Source: Boesenbergia rotunda (lineage: Eukaryota > Streptophyta > Magnoliopsida > Zingiberales > Zingiberaceae). From it: 64,000 nucleotides of DNA. A program made the position numbers and the translations under genes. The DNA lies in the NCBI GenBank assembly GCA_024364735.1, contig JAGFNQ010000289.1:620001-684000 (forward strand), given 5' to 3'. How positions within the stretch are numbered: the first letter of the stretch is position 1; each line of letters starts with the position of its first letter. The notes beneath the pieces were generated by a model. It saw only the letters and a program-made list of their open reading frames with translations, did not search any database and was not told the origin of the DNA. Shown here piece after piece: positions 22,425-34,767 of the stretch.

Positions 22425-24578
22425 TTGCTCTTGTGCGTCTCGCACAAACTAACTAGTGAACTAATGATGTACCCCCCTAGATTATTCTCAATCATAGTTA
22501 GAAGCAATTGAAAGGGAATTACCTAAGGTTGTCAATTCTCAAAAATCTAAACTCAATGGACTAGATTCTTGTCCTTAGTCAACAACAAAGTATATTTCAT
22601 CCTTCATGACTAATTAAGATGAATTAAACACACAAATCCTCTCAAGGAAATTTTTGGTGGCTCTCTTCCTAAGTTCTAAATTTTTGATGAAAGTGGAGCT
22701 CACTCAAACACATCATGTTTCTTGCACTACCATAAGCTTGCTTATGCTCTACTCTCCACCATCATTCTTGAGTTGGATCCACACCTAAAAAGGCTCATTT
22801 TAACACGTTAAGGAAATATAAGATGATAAGAATGAAAGTGGAAGACTTGGATACTAAAGAATCTCACTAGATGAACTTTGCCCCTTTTCTTTTTTTTCCT
22901 GCAGAAATCAGAGTTATCACTGAATTCAGTGTGCCAACCCTCTACTGATCGGTCAAGAGACCGATCAGGCTCTTCCTGATCAGTTAAGCAGACCGATCAG
23001 GACTCCTTCGTATCGGTTTGGACTTCTTTTGATCGGACTGACCTTCTTCTAATCGGACTGGCCTTCTTCTGATCGGTCTGGTGACCGATCAGACACTTCC
23101 CTGATCGGTTTAGAGACCGATCAGAGCACCATCAGAATGAGGTGCGTAGAATTCTGAAACTATTTCTGCCAAGGTTTCACTTCTTTCAATCAATAACTAC
23201 ATCTTAAATTCAGCTAGCACCTTGTTCACATCTTCCAATTCAGAAAACTAATCCAACTCCTGCCACTTCATGCTTCTTTTTTTTATAACTATTCTGTTTT
23301 TTTTCTCTCTTCTTTCTTTTTCTTTCAGTCAATCTGTTCCCAGCTCCCAAATCCTTAGCAGTGGCTAGCTCCAATTCATGGAATCTGAAATGTTCAGCAA
23401 TTTGTAGCAGCAATCTGAAATGTTCAGACTTTCAGAACTTTTCATCTTGGTTCAATGGAATGTTATCATCCTTTGTTCACTACTTGATAACTTGGTTCAA
23501 TGGAACTTTTCAGATTGTTTTCTATCCATAACCCTTGGCACACCAACTCAAGACTTGATACTCTTCTTATTGTTATTATTTTCTAAATTGTGCAACTTCA
23601 CTTCAGCTAACTCATAGATTTCAGATTCTTGACACGCAACTACACTTGTTGATACATCAATTGCAACCTTATTGTGTAGACTCTCATTTCCCTTCAGAAT
23701 TTACCTCATAGAACTTGAAACATCAAATAATAATTAGGAATTTAGATGCTTCAAATGTTACCTTCACTAACCAATTCGTGCAACTCACTCTTGATACACA
23801 ACTCCTTCAAGTTGGCACACTTTTGCTTGTAGGTTGTCAAATGCTTCATATTGTCCTCAATATTTGATTCAATGCTTGATCCTTCCCAACACTTAGCTTT
23901 TTGACCGTCTCGGGCAAAGTAACATCAAGAAACTATCAAAGCACCCAAGTCCATGGAAAATATGGTTATGAATAGAAAAATAGGGAAAGAAAAAATAAAA
24001 TATAGAGTAGATCAACAAGGAATATTGCAAAAATTGATATGAAAAAGGAAACAAGATGATTCACCTCTATAAATGTGTCCAATCATAGAAATATAGTTTT
24101 GAAAGAACCTAAGCAAGTTCTAGAGTACAATAACACGTGTGTATCTAAAAAATAAGGCCAAATCCTCACTAGGTAAAAAGAATTCATCTCAAGTCATCAA
24201 TCTAGAGTCCATAACTAAGTAGTAACTCAAGTATCCAAGAGTTTTCATCCATTGGTCCAAATTCTAAGTTTTAACAACCAAATTTAATTCACTTTCAAAG
24301 GATTCTAAAATGATATAAAGAAAATCTAGAGGGATACATTTATTCCAAATCATGCATGAAACAAAATGCCGAAAAGGATAAAATGGTATCTACAATGAAT
24401 TTTTATTCACTCTACACTACCTAAGCATTTATTAACAAAACTCACTGTAAAAGAAAAATTTACTGCTGGAAAACATAAAAATGGTATATACAATGAAATA
24501 AGAGTGTAAGAAGGAACACACTCCCCTTTAAGTTGGGTAGATAACATCTTTAACATCCAATCCATCCACACCTAGCTC
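22425..24578 (-). other. Athila 3' non-coding region
   Basis: This is about 2.2 kb between integrase and the 3' LTR. No envelope-like frame is found. It contains a second CTGATCGG / CCGATCAG array (22946-23128) and pyrimidine-rich stretches near 23277-23330 on the plus strand. Confidence 0.75.
22946..23128. repeat. CTGATCGG / CCGATCAG hairpin array outside the Athila LTR
   Basis: There are about seven half- or full units, including perfect pairings CTGATCGGTC / GACCGATCAG and CTGATCGGT / ACCGATCAG with short loops. It is the same motif as in the LTRs, but located in the 3' non-coding region. Confidence 0.88.
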
Positions 24579-27146
24579 CTACACTTCTTCAAAATATTTC
24601 TTGAGCCGGTGGCCATTAACTCTCCTAATAAGATCGTTAGCCTCATCCTTAATCTCAATAACACCAAAAGGAAAAACATTAGTAACAAGAAATGGGCCTT
24701 CCCATCTAGACCTCAACTTACCTTTAATCAATTTGAGCCTTGACTTGTATAAAAGAACTTTATCACCAATTTGAAACTCCTTCTTCACTATATGCTTATC
24801 ATGAAAGTTCTTAGTCTTTTCTTTGTAAATTCTTGAGTTTTCATATGCTTCCAATCTTATCTCCTTAAGTTCTTGAAGTTGTAGCTTCCTTTCTTCTCTC
24901 ACTTTATTTGCATCAAAATTGTAAGCTTTCACCGCCCAATAAGCTCTATGCTCTATCTCCACGGGTAAGTGACAAGCTTTCCCATAAACTAGCCGGTAGG
25001 GAGACATTCCAATAGGTGTCTTATATGCCGTCCGATACGCCCACAATGCATCATCAAGTCTTTTGCTCCAATCTTTTCTACTAGGCCCCACGGTCTTCTC
25101 CACGATTGCCTTAATCTCTCTATTTGATACCTCGGCTTGTCCATTAGTTTAGGGATGGTAGAAAGTAGACACTTTATGTATAACCCCGTATTTGTTGAGT
25201 AAAACCTTCATGTGCTTATTGCAAAAATGTGAACCTTGATCATTTATAATAGCTCTTGGAATTCCAAACCTACAAAAAATGTGTGACCTAACAAAACTCA
25301 CAACAACAAAAGAATCGTCAGTTCTAGAGGAAATGACCTCCACCCATTTAGATACATAATCAACAGCAAGTAGCATATACAAAAATCCACAAGATGCAAG
25401 AAAAGGTCCCATAAAGTCTATCCCCCATACATCAAAAATTTCATAAAAAGACATAGTTTGTTGGGGCATTTCATTCCTAGCTCCTATGTTCCCTGTCCTC
25501 TGACATCTATCACAGTTTTTATAAAATAGATAAGTATTATGGAATAAAGTAGGCCAGAATAATCCACATTCTAATACTTTCCTAGCTGTCCTCTGTGGAC
25601 CAAAATGTCCTCCACAGGCTGACGAATAGCAAAGTGTAAGAACTGAATGAAACTCATGATCAGGTATGCATCTTCTAATTATTTGATTACTACAAAATTT
25701 CCACAAGTAAGGATCATCCCACACATAAAATTTAGCATCACTCTTAAATTTATCTTTCTGAGCCTTAGTAAATTGTGCAGGAAAAACATTAGCTACTAAA
25801 TAGTTAACCAGATCTGCATACCATGGCAACTCACCATGCACCGCTAAAAGGTGCTCATCTCTAAAATCATCATCAATGGCGGTAAGGTGTCCATGTCCCT
25901 CTATCCTGCTCAAATGATCTGCCACCAAGTTCTCCTTGCCACTCCTATCTCGAATCTCCAAATCAAACTCTTGAAGTAGAAGCATCCATCTAATCAATCT
26001 GGGCTTTGCATCCGGCTTCTTCAGAAGATACTTCAAGGTTGCATGATCAGAAAATACAATCACATGAGAACATAGAAAATATGATCTAAATCTATCCAAA
26101 GCAAAAATAATAGAAAGGAGATCTTTTTCTGTGGTGGTGTAGTTAGCTTGAGCAGCATCTAAAGTCTTGGAAGCATAGCAAGTGACATGTAGCGCTCCAT
26201 CTACCCTCTGTGGAAGTACAGCCCCTACAGCAAAATTTGAAGTGTCACACATCAACTCAAAAGGTAAAGTTCAATCAGGAGGTCTAATAATAGGAGCTGA
26301 AATAAGAGCCTCCCTCAATCTCTGAAAAGCTTCCTTGCATTTTTCGTCAAAGCAAAAATCCACATCCTTCTGCAAAAGTCTAGTCAAAGGGCAAGCAATC
26401 TCACTGAAGTCTCTAATAAATCTCTTGTAAAATCCTGCATGGCCAAGGAAAGCTCGAACATCCCGTACGCATACGGGGTAAGATAGAGAAGATATAACAC
26501 TAACTTTAGCAGAATCTACTTCAATGCCTTTCCTAGAGACTATATGTCCTAAAACAATCTCATGCTCTACCATGAAATGACATTTTTCAAAATTCAAGAC
26601 AAGATTAGTTTCAATGCATCTATGTAGTACCCTAGACAAATTATCCAAACAAGTATCAAATGATGTGCCAAATATAGAAAAATCATCCATGAATATTTCC
26701 ATGCAGAGTTCTAATAACTCACCAAAAATACTCACCATACACCGCTGGAAAGTCCCTGGGGCGTTGCAAAGCCCGAATGGCATATGTCTATAAGCGAATG
26801 TACTGAAAGGACAAGTGAAAGTAGTATTCTCCTGATCCTCCGGGTCCATACAAATCTGAAAATATCCTGAATATCCATCTAGGAAGCAATAATGAGACTT
26901 CCCTGCCAACCCCTCTAACATCTGATCAATAAAAGGCAAGGGATAGTGATCTTTCCTCGTTACTTGGTTCAGCTTCCTGTAATCTATACAAACTCTCCAT
27001 GAATTTTTCACCCTGGTAGGTACTAACTCATTACTCTCATTCTCCACCACTGTCACTCCTGACTTCTTAGGAACCATATGAATAGGACTAACCCACTTAC
27101 TGTCAAAAATAGCGTATATAATGCCTTTTTGTAAAAGTCTAGTCAC
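24579..27146 (-). pseudogene. Athila reverse transcriptase, RNase H and integrase
   Basis: One reading frame holds the whole polyprotein part, broken by two in-frame stops. RT (27146-26271): WVSPIHMVPKKSG, WRVCIDYRKLNQ, LPFIDQMLEGLAGK, FLDGYSGYFQI, catalytic IFMDDFSIFG. RNase H (26255 onward): MCDTSNFAVGAVL, SDHATLKYLLKK, LVADHLSRIE. Integrase: zinc-binding CDRCQRTGNIGARNEMP, core WGIDFMGPF (Asp), IINDQGSHFCN (Asp), GQAEVSNREIKAIV (Glu), and a C-terminus to 24579 ending RRVNGHRLKKYFEEV. The stops are TGA at 26268-26270 where a Trp is expected, and TAA at 25149-25151 where a Gln is expected. Confidence 0.94.
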
Positions 27147-27297
27147 CTCTTTTTTTACTACATCTAGAATCAGTGGATTTTACCTTCTCTGTGACTGCCT
27201 GACTGGCTTCACATTCCTTTAGAAATATCCGATGCATACAACTGGCGGGGCTAATACCAAGTATATCAGCTAATGTCAACCCTATAGCTCTCTTATG

Positions 27298-28347
27298 CTA
27301 CCTCAGAACCTGCATTAATTTGTCCTCTTGCTCCGGATCCATGTTCTGGGCAATGATAACAGGTAAACACTGCTCCTCTCCCAAATAAGCATACTTCAAA
27401 TGTTCTGGCAATGGTTTTAACTCTATCTGTGACTGCTCGATAGGTATGGGTGATCCTTGGGGCTCAGTACAATCCCCTACACTCTCAAACCTATCCTCTG
27501 AATCTCTTGACATATCAATCAAAATAGGTGATCCCTGAGGCTCAGTGTAATCCCCTACACCCATAGAATTGTCTCCAACTGCGAGTGAATCAGATAAAAT
27601 CTTCAAATCAGCTGCCTCTATAGCTAATGCATCCTCAGCCTCATTTGAGCTAAAATATCCTTTGTGAATACTAAGTGAAACTCTATTAGCAAGTAAATCT
27701 GCATCAACTAACTCATCTAAAATATCCATGCTCATGATAGAATGATCCTCTCTGGGGTGCTTCATAGCATCAAAAATACTAAACTGCACCACTATGTCTC
27801 CTATCTCCATAGAAAGTGTGCTTGCATATACATCAATCTTTGTCCTTGCAGTCTTCATGAATAGTCTCCCAAGAATAAGTGGAGATCTATGTGGTAGATA
27901 ATCCCCCTCCATGTCTAAGATATAGAAGTCCACAGGAAAAATCAACTCTTTCACCTTCACTAATACATCATCGATGATTCCAGCTGGGTAAGCCTGACTC
28001 ATATCTGCTAACTGAATAACCACTCCTGTAGGCTGCATAGGTCCAATGCCAAGCATCTGAAAAATTGATCTAGGCATCACATTAATAGAAGCTCCCAAAT
28101 CTAACATAGCATCATGAAAAATACTCCTCCCAATCTCACAGGACACAGTGAATACTCCTGGATCTTCACATTTCTGAGGAATTGAATGAATAAGGGTTGA
28201 GACATTCTGTCCTAAACTGACCAGTTCATTCCCCTTTAGCTTCTTCTTGTGCACACACAAATCTTTAAGAAATTTGGCATACTTAGGTATTTGTTTGATC
28301 ATGGTCAACAATGACACATTTATTTCCACCTTACTGAATAGATTCAC
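27298..28347 (-). pseudogene. Athila aspartic protease region
   Basis: The 349-residue stretch contains the Athila-type protease site MLDLGASINVMP, VIQLADMS, the flap-side PLILGRLFMKTARTKID, and the block preceding RT, LKPLPEHLKYAYLGEEQ and LPVIIAQNM. A peptide of about 14 residues (VGD-TEPQGSPI-I) occurs twice, about 30 residues apart, an internal duplication. The frame ends at TAG (27298-27300) after QVLR, where Gln is expected. About 140 bp downstream a one-base shift in an A run separates this frame from RT. Confidence 0.9.
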
Positions 28348-28572
28348 AAGCTCTTGATACTCCTTTGCCTTCTTCTCCTCTACATGCTTTTTAGCTTGAA
28401 TCTTACACTGTGGGAAGGGTAAAGGGACTCTCGGTTTCTCCTCTTGAGCTGAATTTTGTGGAAATGAGTCTTGAGCAAGAATTTCAAGTGGAGTAGCTGT
28501 TGTAGGTGCACTTTTTTTTACTGATTTCTCCTTGTTCTTCCACCAAAATTACAGGATCAATAGAAGAAGGAC

Positions 28573-30547
28573 TTAGGCTTGAACTAGGGTCACAATCAAC
28601 CGGTGTAGAATCCATTTTAGGGCTGTTCTGAGCTGGAAAATAAGTTGCTGAAAATTTTTTAGAAAATCACCCCTTTGAGTATTTGGACTTGAAGCAACTT
28701 TCCCACTCCTCAAAGTTATTGCACTAACATTTCCCTTAGGATTAGGAGTAGCTTGAGAAGGTAATTGACTCGATCCTTGAACTTGTATTTGATTCTTCCC
28801 ACTTACAAGTTGACCAATATGTCTTTCAATATTTTGAAGGGTGGAATCATTCTTTTGTTGCCCTTGTTGTTGTTGTAAAATTTGTTGTTGTTGAAGAATT
28901 TGTTGCATCATCTCCTCAAGCCTTTGTTGTTGTGCATTGAACCCACTAATGTTCCCAAAGCCTCCTTGATTGGTATGGGACTTTTGTTGGCCTTGAAATG
29001 AAACATTGGGTTGCTGAAAATTATGAGTAGGCTGTGAACTTTGGAAATTCTATTGTTGGGGTTGATTAAATGAGTGAATGGGCTGTTGAAATTGCTGAAA
29101 ATTCGTTTGAGAACTAGGTGGATGTTGCTGGAAATTATTGCTCTGAAAATTTTGATTTTTGAGGCTGAAAATTCTGGTTTGAAGGCTGAAATTATTGGGC
29201 CTAAAAATTCTGATTTTGAAATAGAAATTGTTGCTGGTATAGTTGAAAAGATTGCTGTGAAGGTTGAAAAGGTTGCTGAAAATTCTGATTTCCTTGAAAA
29301 CCTTGCTGATTTTGATGAAAACCTTACTGATTTTGATGAAATTAAGGCTGAAAATGTTGATTTGGTTGCTGAAAATTTTGAAAATGCTGCTGTCCTTGTT
29401 GTAGGGGTTGTTGTGAAGTGTTTTGTTGATAGAATGAATTTCCATACTTTAAATTAGGGTGATCTCTCCATCCCGGATTGTAAGTAGATGAATATGGATT
29501 GTTTCTTTGTTAGAATTGGCCTCCTCTAGTCAAAACAGCTAAAGATTCATCTTGTTGAAGATTGGGACACAAATCTGAATTATGCCCTTGGCTTGAACAT
29601 ATACTACGCACTCCTATAACCGGATTTTGAAAAGAAGCTACTGGAAAGTTTTGAGGTTGGTTCACTTTATTCAAAGTCATTTGCTTCACCAAAGAGGTTA
29701 ACTCCAACAATGAACTCTTGATCTCTTTTTGTTCATTTGAAACCATTTGAACATCATTCACCCCTCTAGTAGTAAGAGACCTACTTCCAAATTGTTGAGA
29801 GTTCTCCGCCATATTTTGAATCAATTCTCGAGCTTGTTCTGGGGTCTTGTTCACTAGAGCTCCTCCAGCTGCAGCATCAATCATAATTCTATCCATTTAA
29901 AGTAGACCTTCATAGAAATACTGAATAAGAAGTTACTCACTTATTTGATGTTGTGGACAACTTGAGCACAACTTATTAAATCTCTCCCAATAGTCATATA
30001 AGGTCTCTTCCACCACTTATTGAATACCACAAATGCTCTTCCTAATAATAGCAGTTCTTGAAGCTAGAAAATACTTATCTAAAAATACATTTTTCATAGC
30101 AATCCAACTAGCCACATGTCCAGTAGGCAAATAATAAAACCAATCTTTAGCTGCTCCAATCAAAGAAAATGAAAATGTCCTTAATTTGATGTCCTCTTTA
30201 GAAATCCCTTGAGGCTTCATAGTGGAGCACACTATATGGAACTCATGCAAATGTCTGTTAGGATCTTCTCCTGATTGCCCCTGAAACTTGGGAAGTAGAT
30301 GAATTAGGCCTGATCTCAACTCAAAATCTCCAACAAACTCTGGATAAGCAATACAAGAATACTGAAATGCATCATTAGGGGCGGCAAGCTCCTTTATAGT
30401 CTTCTGATGTTCTGCCATGGGACTGCTTGAATGAGTAGAAATATTTTCATTAGCTTCTGAAACTCTTCCTTGATTTCTCCTAGTTCTGAATGCCCTTTCA
30501 ATCTCAAGATCAAACTCCACAATATCACCACCTGCTGTCCTGGTCAT
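28573..30547 (-). pseudogene. Athila gag, fragmented
   Basis: The N-terminal piece (30547-30017) contains YPEFVGDFELRSGLIHLLPK, FQGQSGEDPNRHLHEF and FSLIGAAKDWFYYLP, the Athila gag core. The next piece (29896-29510) has MIDAAAGGALVNKTPEQARE and a zinc knuckle, ICSSQGHNSDLCP, whose first Cys position is Arg. A Gln/Asn-rich linker follows (29445-28840, largely out of frame), and the last piece ends with NVSAITLRSGKV at the gag-protease boundary. Frame changes near 29950, 29480 and 28600 break the protein. Confidence 0.88.
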
Positions 30548-30658
30548 AAACCAAACAAAATGGCAGCAAATGTATATCGAAAGCTAAAGCAAATGAAATA
30601 AAATCAGAAAATATGAAACTAAGCACAAGCTTAAATCAAACAAACTCAACTAGTGTAG

Positions 30659-30676
30659 TCCCCGGCAACGATGCCA
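30659..30676 (-). promoter_or_regulatory. Primer-binding site, Asp-tRNA type
   Basis: The minus strand reads TGGCATCGTTGCCGGGGA shortly after the 5' LTR. It matches the 3' end of plant tRNA-Asp except for two bases. Confidence 0.8.
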
Positions 30677-30682
30677 AAAATT

Positions 30683-32408
30683 TGATATGGTAGCCCACAA
30701 TGAGTGTCACGATGAGCCTCAAATTTGAATTTATAAATTGAAAACCCTTAGCTCACAAATCTAAGTGTAATATAGGAGCTTCAAGTCGTATTTTTCCAAG
30801 GACTAGTTAAGAATTCTTAATTCAAACTTGAATTCGTCATTTTCTATTTAGGGGTTTCAAGTAAGATGGGGGTTTTTTTGTGATAATGGATGAAATAACA
30901 GTTGGAAACCAATGAACTCAGCTAAAGTAGAAACTAATTCTAAATTTCAGGAACTATACTTATCCTATTTGAAAATTGTACAATTCACTTCAAAACTATG
31001 AGATTAAAAATTCAAGACTTAATATTGAATGTAGGAAAGCATAAGATCTGTAGCTGAATTGTAGAAATGGGAAAACTAGAACAAAGCAAGCGAAAGAAAC
31101 TTAACTGAAGTGTAGTTGGATACAAACCGAAACAACTTAATGAAATAAGAATTTAGAAACGAAATATTCCTAAATTGAACATCAAACCAGTCCCTTGCCA
31201 AGATTTCCTCTTGTCGTCACACAAAAGCCCAGCTAGAAACCCTCTAGCTCGACAAATCAGCAAAGAAACAACTCTCCTGGATCAGTTTGCACTCGGCTTG
31301 GCGCGTATTGCTCATCTTGATCGATCTGGCCGACCGATCTGTAGTATTTCTGATCGGATTGGAGACTGATTAGGTGTGTTTCTGATCGGATTGGAGACCG
31401 ATGAGGTGTGTTTGTGACCGATCACAAAGACCGATCAGTACCTGAAATCTTCCACGATCTCTTTCTTCTTGATACACTGAATGACGATCTTTGCTCAGGA
31501 ACACTCAGAAACCCTCGAAGAACCCTTCCGAGTGCTTTGATAGCTCCGGTCGATGAAGACGGTGATCAAAAAGGAAAGAAATTGACGGAAGTTGAACTCT
31601 TGGAGAAACCCTCACTTGAGCTCCTTTCAGCGACGAGATTGAGTTGCAAACTTCATAGGAAATCCATCTCTGTGATTTGAAATCTTGAAAACAAACGGAT
31701 CTGATGTTGGCCGCACAAAGAAACGGAGAAGAAAGCTGAGACGATGATAGAACAGGGAAGAACTCGCGACGCCTTAGCTCTGTGAGGAATTCCTAATTTA
31801 ATTAACTCCAATTAAAAATGAATGGCTATAATCATCCTCGCTTCATCCAACAGTTAAATCATCTCAGATTGGAACCAAACATTCCAGATCTCCATCAATG
31901 GTCAGGATCTTCTTCTCCATAGCTTGGATCGATCAGATCTGAAACGGAAGGCTCGGATTGCCCTTCCTTTTGAATGGACGGCTTAGACTCCTCTCGAGCT
32001 TGATCCAATGGCTAGATGACTTCTGATTTGGACTAAAACTTCAGATCTTGATCTGTGGTCTTGATTAACTCTATCTTGAGCTCGGATTGATCAGAAGATG
32101 ATAGATGGCTCAGATCTCCCTGTTTCTTGATTGGACGGCCCAAATTTATCCATCTCTTGATCATCTTGATTAAAGCCAAGTCTGACTCAAATTTGATCCA
32201 ATCTGATCTAGGTCCATGATCATGCAAAGCCTACAAAATTATATTCAAATTTTAATGCCAAAACATCTCAAATATAAAAAAAATTGCATTCTAAAGCTAA
32301 AATAGAAATAACTCATGAAATCTAGTGTAAATGCAAGATTAAGCATGTAAAAAGGGATCAAAACATGGATTTGAGAGCCTAAATTGATTATCAAAATGGT
32401 AATTATCA
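30683..32408 (-). repeat. 5' LTR of Athila, uninterrupted
   Basis: It is bounded by TGATATGGTAGCCC and GGTAATTATCA. It preserves the pre-insertion target of the solo LTR at 16939-20795. Confidence 0.95.
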
Positions 32409-32413
32409 ATATC

Positions 32414-32949
32414 CAAAGAAGTAAATGGGTTGTTGCTCAGCCTCCTTTTATTTTACAAGCATTGCACTCATTGTCCCCTCCGTGGCCGAGAGATATACAT
32501 ACAAAATCTCTCCCTCTTCAGGCTTGGCCAGGATAGGCAGACTGGCAGGATAAGACGTTAATTCTTCAAATGCCCAATCACACTCGGCATCCCACTGGAA
32601 CTTGGTAGCCTTGCACAGGGTCTTGAAGAAGGGTGGACTGCGATCGACCGACCGAAAAATAAAGCGAGAGAGAGCTGTGATCTCCCGGTCAGCCGCTGAA
32701 CTTGCTTCATATTTCTAGGAGGTGGCATGTCTAGCAGAACCTTCACTTTGCTGAGGTTAGCTTCGATGCGTCGCTCAGTCAGGATGTAACCTAAGAACTT
32801 CCTACTTCTTGCTCCGAACAAGCATTTGGCTGGGTTTAGTTTCAGACCATGCCTTCTCAGGGTGCAGTAGGTGTGCTCCACATCCGCTATCAAGTTTTCC
32901 GCCCGGAAGGATTTGATGAGGATGTCATCCACATACACCTCAATGTTTC
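32414..32949 (-). pseudogene. Tat reverse transcriptase C-terminal half and start of RNase H
   Basis: On the minus strand the gene resumes at RNIEVYVDDILIKS (catalytic Asp pair), followed by TYCTLRRHGLKLNPAKCLFG, SRKFLGYILTERRIEANLSK and LLDMPPPRNMKQVQRLTG. A frameshift follows, then LPILAKPEEGEILYVYLSA of RNase H. It ends at the Athila insertion (32408). The RT N-terminal half lies beyond the solo LTR at 32950-34101. Confidence 0.9.
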
Positions 32950-34101
32950 TGTTGAAGATCGGTAGAGCTATAGGGGGTGAATAGCTCGCTTCGGTTAAGT
33001 CTTCTTCTTCCAAACAGAGATCAAAACACACACACCACCAAATCCAATGCTAACACTTAGATTTACTTGGTCTCCACCTCCTTGAGGTGACTAATCCAAG
33101 GGTTCACACCAGCGATCGCAGATTTCACTATCAAACCTCCTTCTCGGAACAACACCGAGGGTGGAGAAACCCTTTTACAATACCCTTGAAAGTTTTCACA
33201 AAGAACAACACAAGGAAGAAGAAGATAAAGAAAGATTACACAATGGGCTTGCTTCTCCTTCCTTTTGTTGCTTAAAGAATGTGTTGTAAACTTGAGCTTG
33301 AGCAGAGAACTTGGAGCACCAAAACCCTAGCAGAGATTACAATGGAACAGTTTTCTTGTTTTTGCTGGTTTGCCCGCTTATAACAGTCTTCTCTGCTTCA
33401 TGAATCGATTGGTGAAAAGCCCCAATCGATTACCAAGTAGCCGTTGAACAGTACAGATGTTGAGTGAATGGCTGGGATGACGCCATTTTGAACTTGAATC
33501 GATTGGCTAATCGATTAGTATCTTGAATCGATTGAATGATCGATTATGGAGCGTTCTGTCTGTGCACAGACTAGCTGGTAATCGATTCACCAATCGATTA
33601 CAGGGTTTCTGAATCGATTGAATGATCGATTACGAAGCATTCTGTCTCCACACAGACTTACTTGTAATCGATTACAGAGCCTTCTGTTTCCGCACAGAAT
33701 TGCCCTGAATCGATTCACCAATCGATTAGTCATTTACCAATCGATTTCCTGATCGATTGATACACTCAAGTCCGGACTTCATGCCTGGATCGATCAAAGA
33801 CCTTCCATTGGATCCGATTACCTTGTGCCAGCAAAACCTCTCGTTTCCTGGACTTCACGCCTGGAGCCTCCTTAACTCCGGGTCTTCATGCCAAGAGCTT
33901 CGTCCCCGACCATCCCTTGGACTTCTTGCCTGAAGCTTTCTCAACTCCGGGTCTTCACGCCAAGAATTCGGTCCCCAACCATTCCTTGGACTTCTTGCAT
34001 TACTGCACACTAAACCTCAATGTTAGATCCAATGTATTAGCTTAAACTTAAATAACTGTCAATTATCGAAACTTCTCATTTAGGGCATGATTGCATCTAC
34101 A
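32950..34101 (-). mobile_element. Copia-type (SIRE-like) solo LTR, AATCGATT family
   Basis: Plus-strand bounds are TGTTGAAGATC and GCATCTACA. The target duplication gtttc is at 32945-32949 and 34102-34106, and it splits the Tat RT between QLGRN and RNIEVYVDD. On the minus strand it ends with CTATTCACCCCCTATAGC then CTTCAACA, resembling the C-rich ends of the other SIRE-like LTRs here. TATAAGC (minus) is near 33380. No internal region is present, so it is a solo LTR of 1152 bp. Confidence 0.88.
33403..33757. repeat. AATCGATT palindrome cluster
   Basis: About fifteen copies of ATCGATT/AATCGATT occur in roughly 350 bp, several as longer inverted pairs such as AATCGATTGG / CCAATCGATT (33403-33431). 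TTCTGTCTGTGCACAGAC-like inverted repeats lie between them. The cluster lies just upstream of the TATA-like site on the element strand. Confidence 0.93.
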
Positions 34102-34106
34102 GTTTC

Positions 34107-34704
34107 TCCCCAACTGCTCCTTGAATACTTTGTTCATCAATTGCTGATATGTAGCTCCTGAGTTCTTAAATCCGAACGGCATGACTGTGTAGCAATAGGT
34201 GCCTTCGACTGTAATGAAACTGACCTTTTCCTGATCGCTAGGAGACTGCGACACTTGATGATATCCCTGGTAGGCATCCAACATGCAGATAAGCTCACTT
34301 CCAGCCGTGGAGTCCACCATCTGATCAATCCGAGGGAGTGGATAGGAATCTTTGGGGCAGGCTCTGTTGAGGTCTCTGAAATCTATGCAGACTCTCCATT
34401 TGTTATCCGGCTTGGACACCAGCACCACATTGGCCAACCAGGCTGGAAACTGCACCTCCCGAATGTGCCCTGCCTCCAAGAGCCTATCCACCTCAGCTTG
34501 AATTATCTTGTTTTTCTCGGGACTGAAGTCTCTCTTCCGCTGCTTCATGGGACAAGCATTAGGGTAAACATGCAACTTGTGCTCCATGACTTCTGGCTGA
34601 ACGCCCTTCAGATCTCGGGCCAACCATGCAAATATATCTTGATTTTCCACCAGGCACTTCACCAGTTGTTGCTTAAGGTCAGGCTCCAACTCTGGTGCTA
34701 TCAT
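34107..34704 (-). pseudogene. Tat reverse transcriptase N-terminal half
   Basis: The stretch reads MIAPELEPDLKQQLVKCLVE, then NQDIFAWLARDLKGV, ADVDRLLEAGHIREV-like linker, VLVSKPDNKWRVCIDFRDLN, YPLPRIDQMVDSTAG, LDAYQGYHQV and VMPFGFKNSGATYQQLMNKV. It is open until QLGRN, where the solo LTR starts. The plus-strand frame of 222 residues over the same bases is an antisense shadow. Confidence 0.92.
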
Positions 34705-34767
34705 TACCTTTATCTCTTCTCGGTCGGGAAGGAGCTGAACCTCCTCCTTTTGCTCCCTCAGCTCAAC

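Larger units (their letters stand above)
16829..32408 (-). mobile_element. Athila-lineage Ty3/gypsy retrotransposon
   Basis: LTRs at 16829-22412 (3', interrupted) and 30683-32408 (5') flank gag, protease, RT, RNase H and integrase on the minus strand. Flanking pentamers are atacc (16824-16828) and atatc (32409-32413), so the target duplication has one mismatch. The Asp-type primer-binding site and the protein blocks ITLRSGKV, LDLGASINVMP, LPFIDQMLEGLAGK and IFMDDFSIFG place it in the Athila group. No envelope-like reading frame is seen in the 2.2 kb between integrase and the 3' LTR. Several in-frame stops and a frameshift make it inactive. Confidence 0.93.

Noticed and set aside
22425..24578. 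Athila envelope-like gene
   Set aside because: No minus-strand frame of useful length and no transmembrane-like segment was seen; only short scattered frames occur.
29074..29457. 127-residue plus-strand frame
   Set aside because: It is antisense to the Gln/Asn-rich Athila gag linker; its Glu/Asn/Ile composition is the mirror of that repeat.
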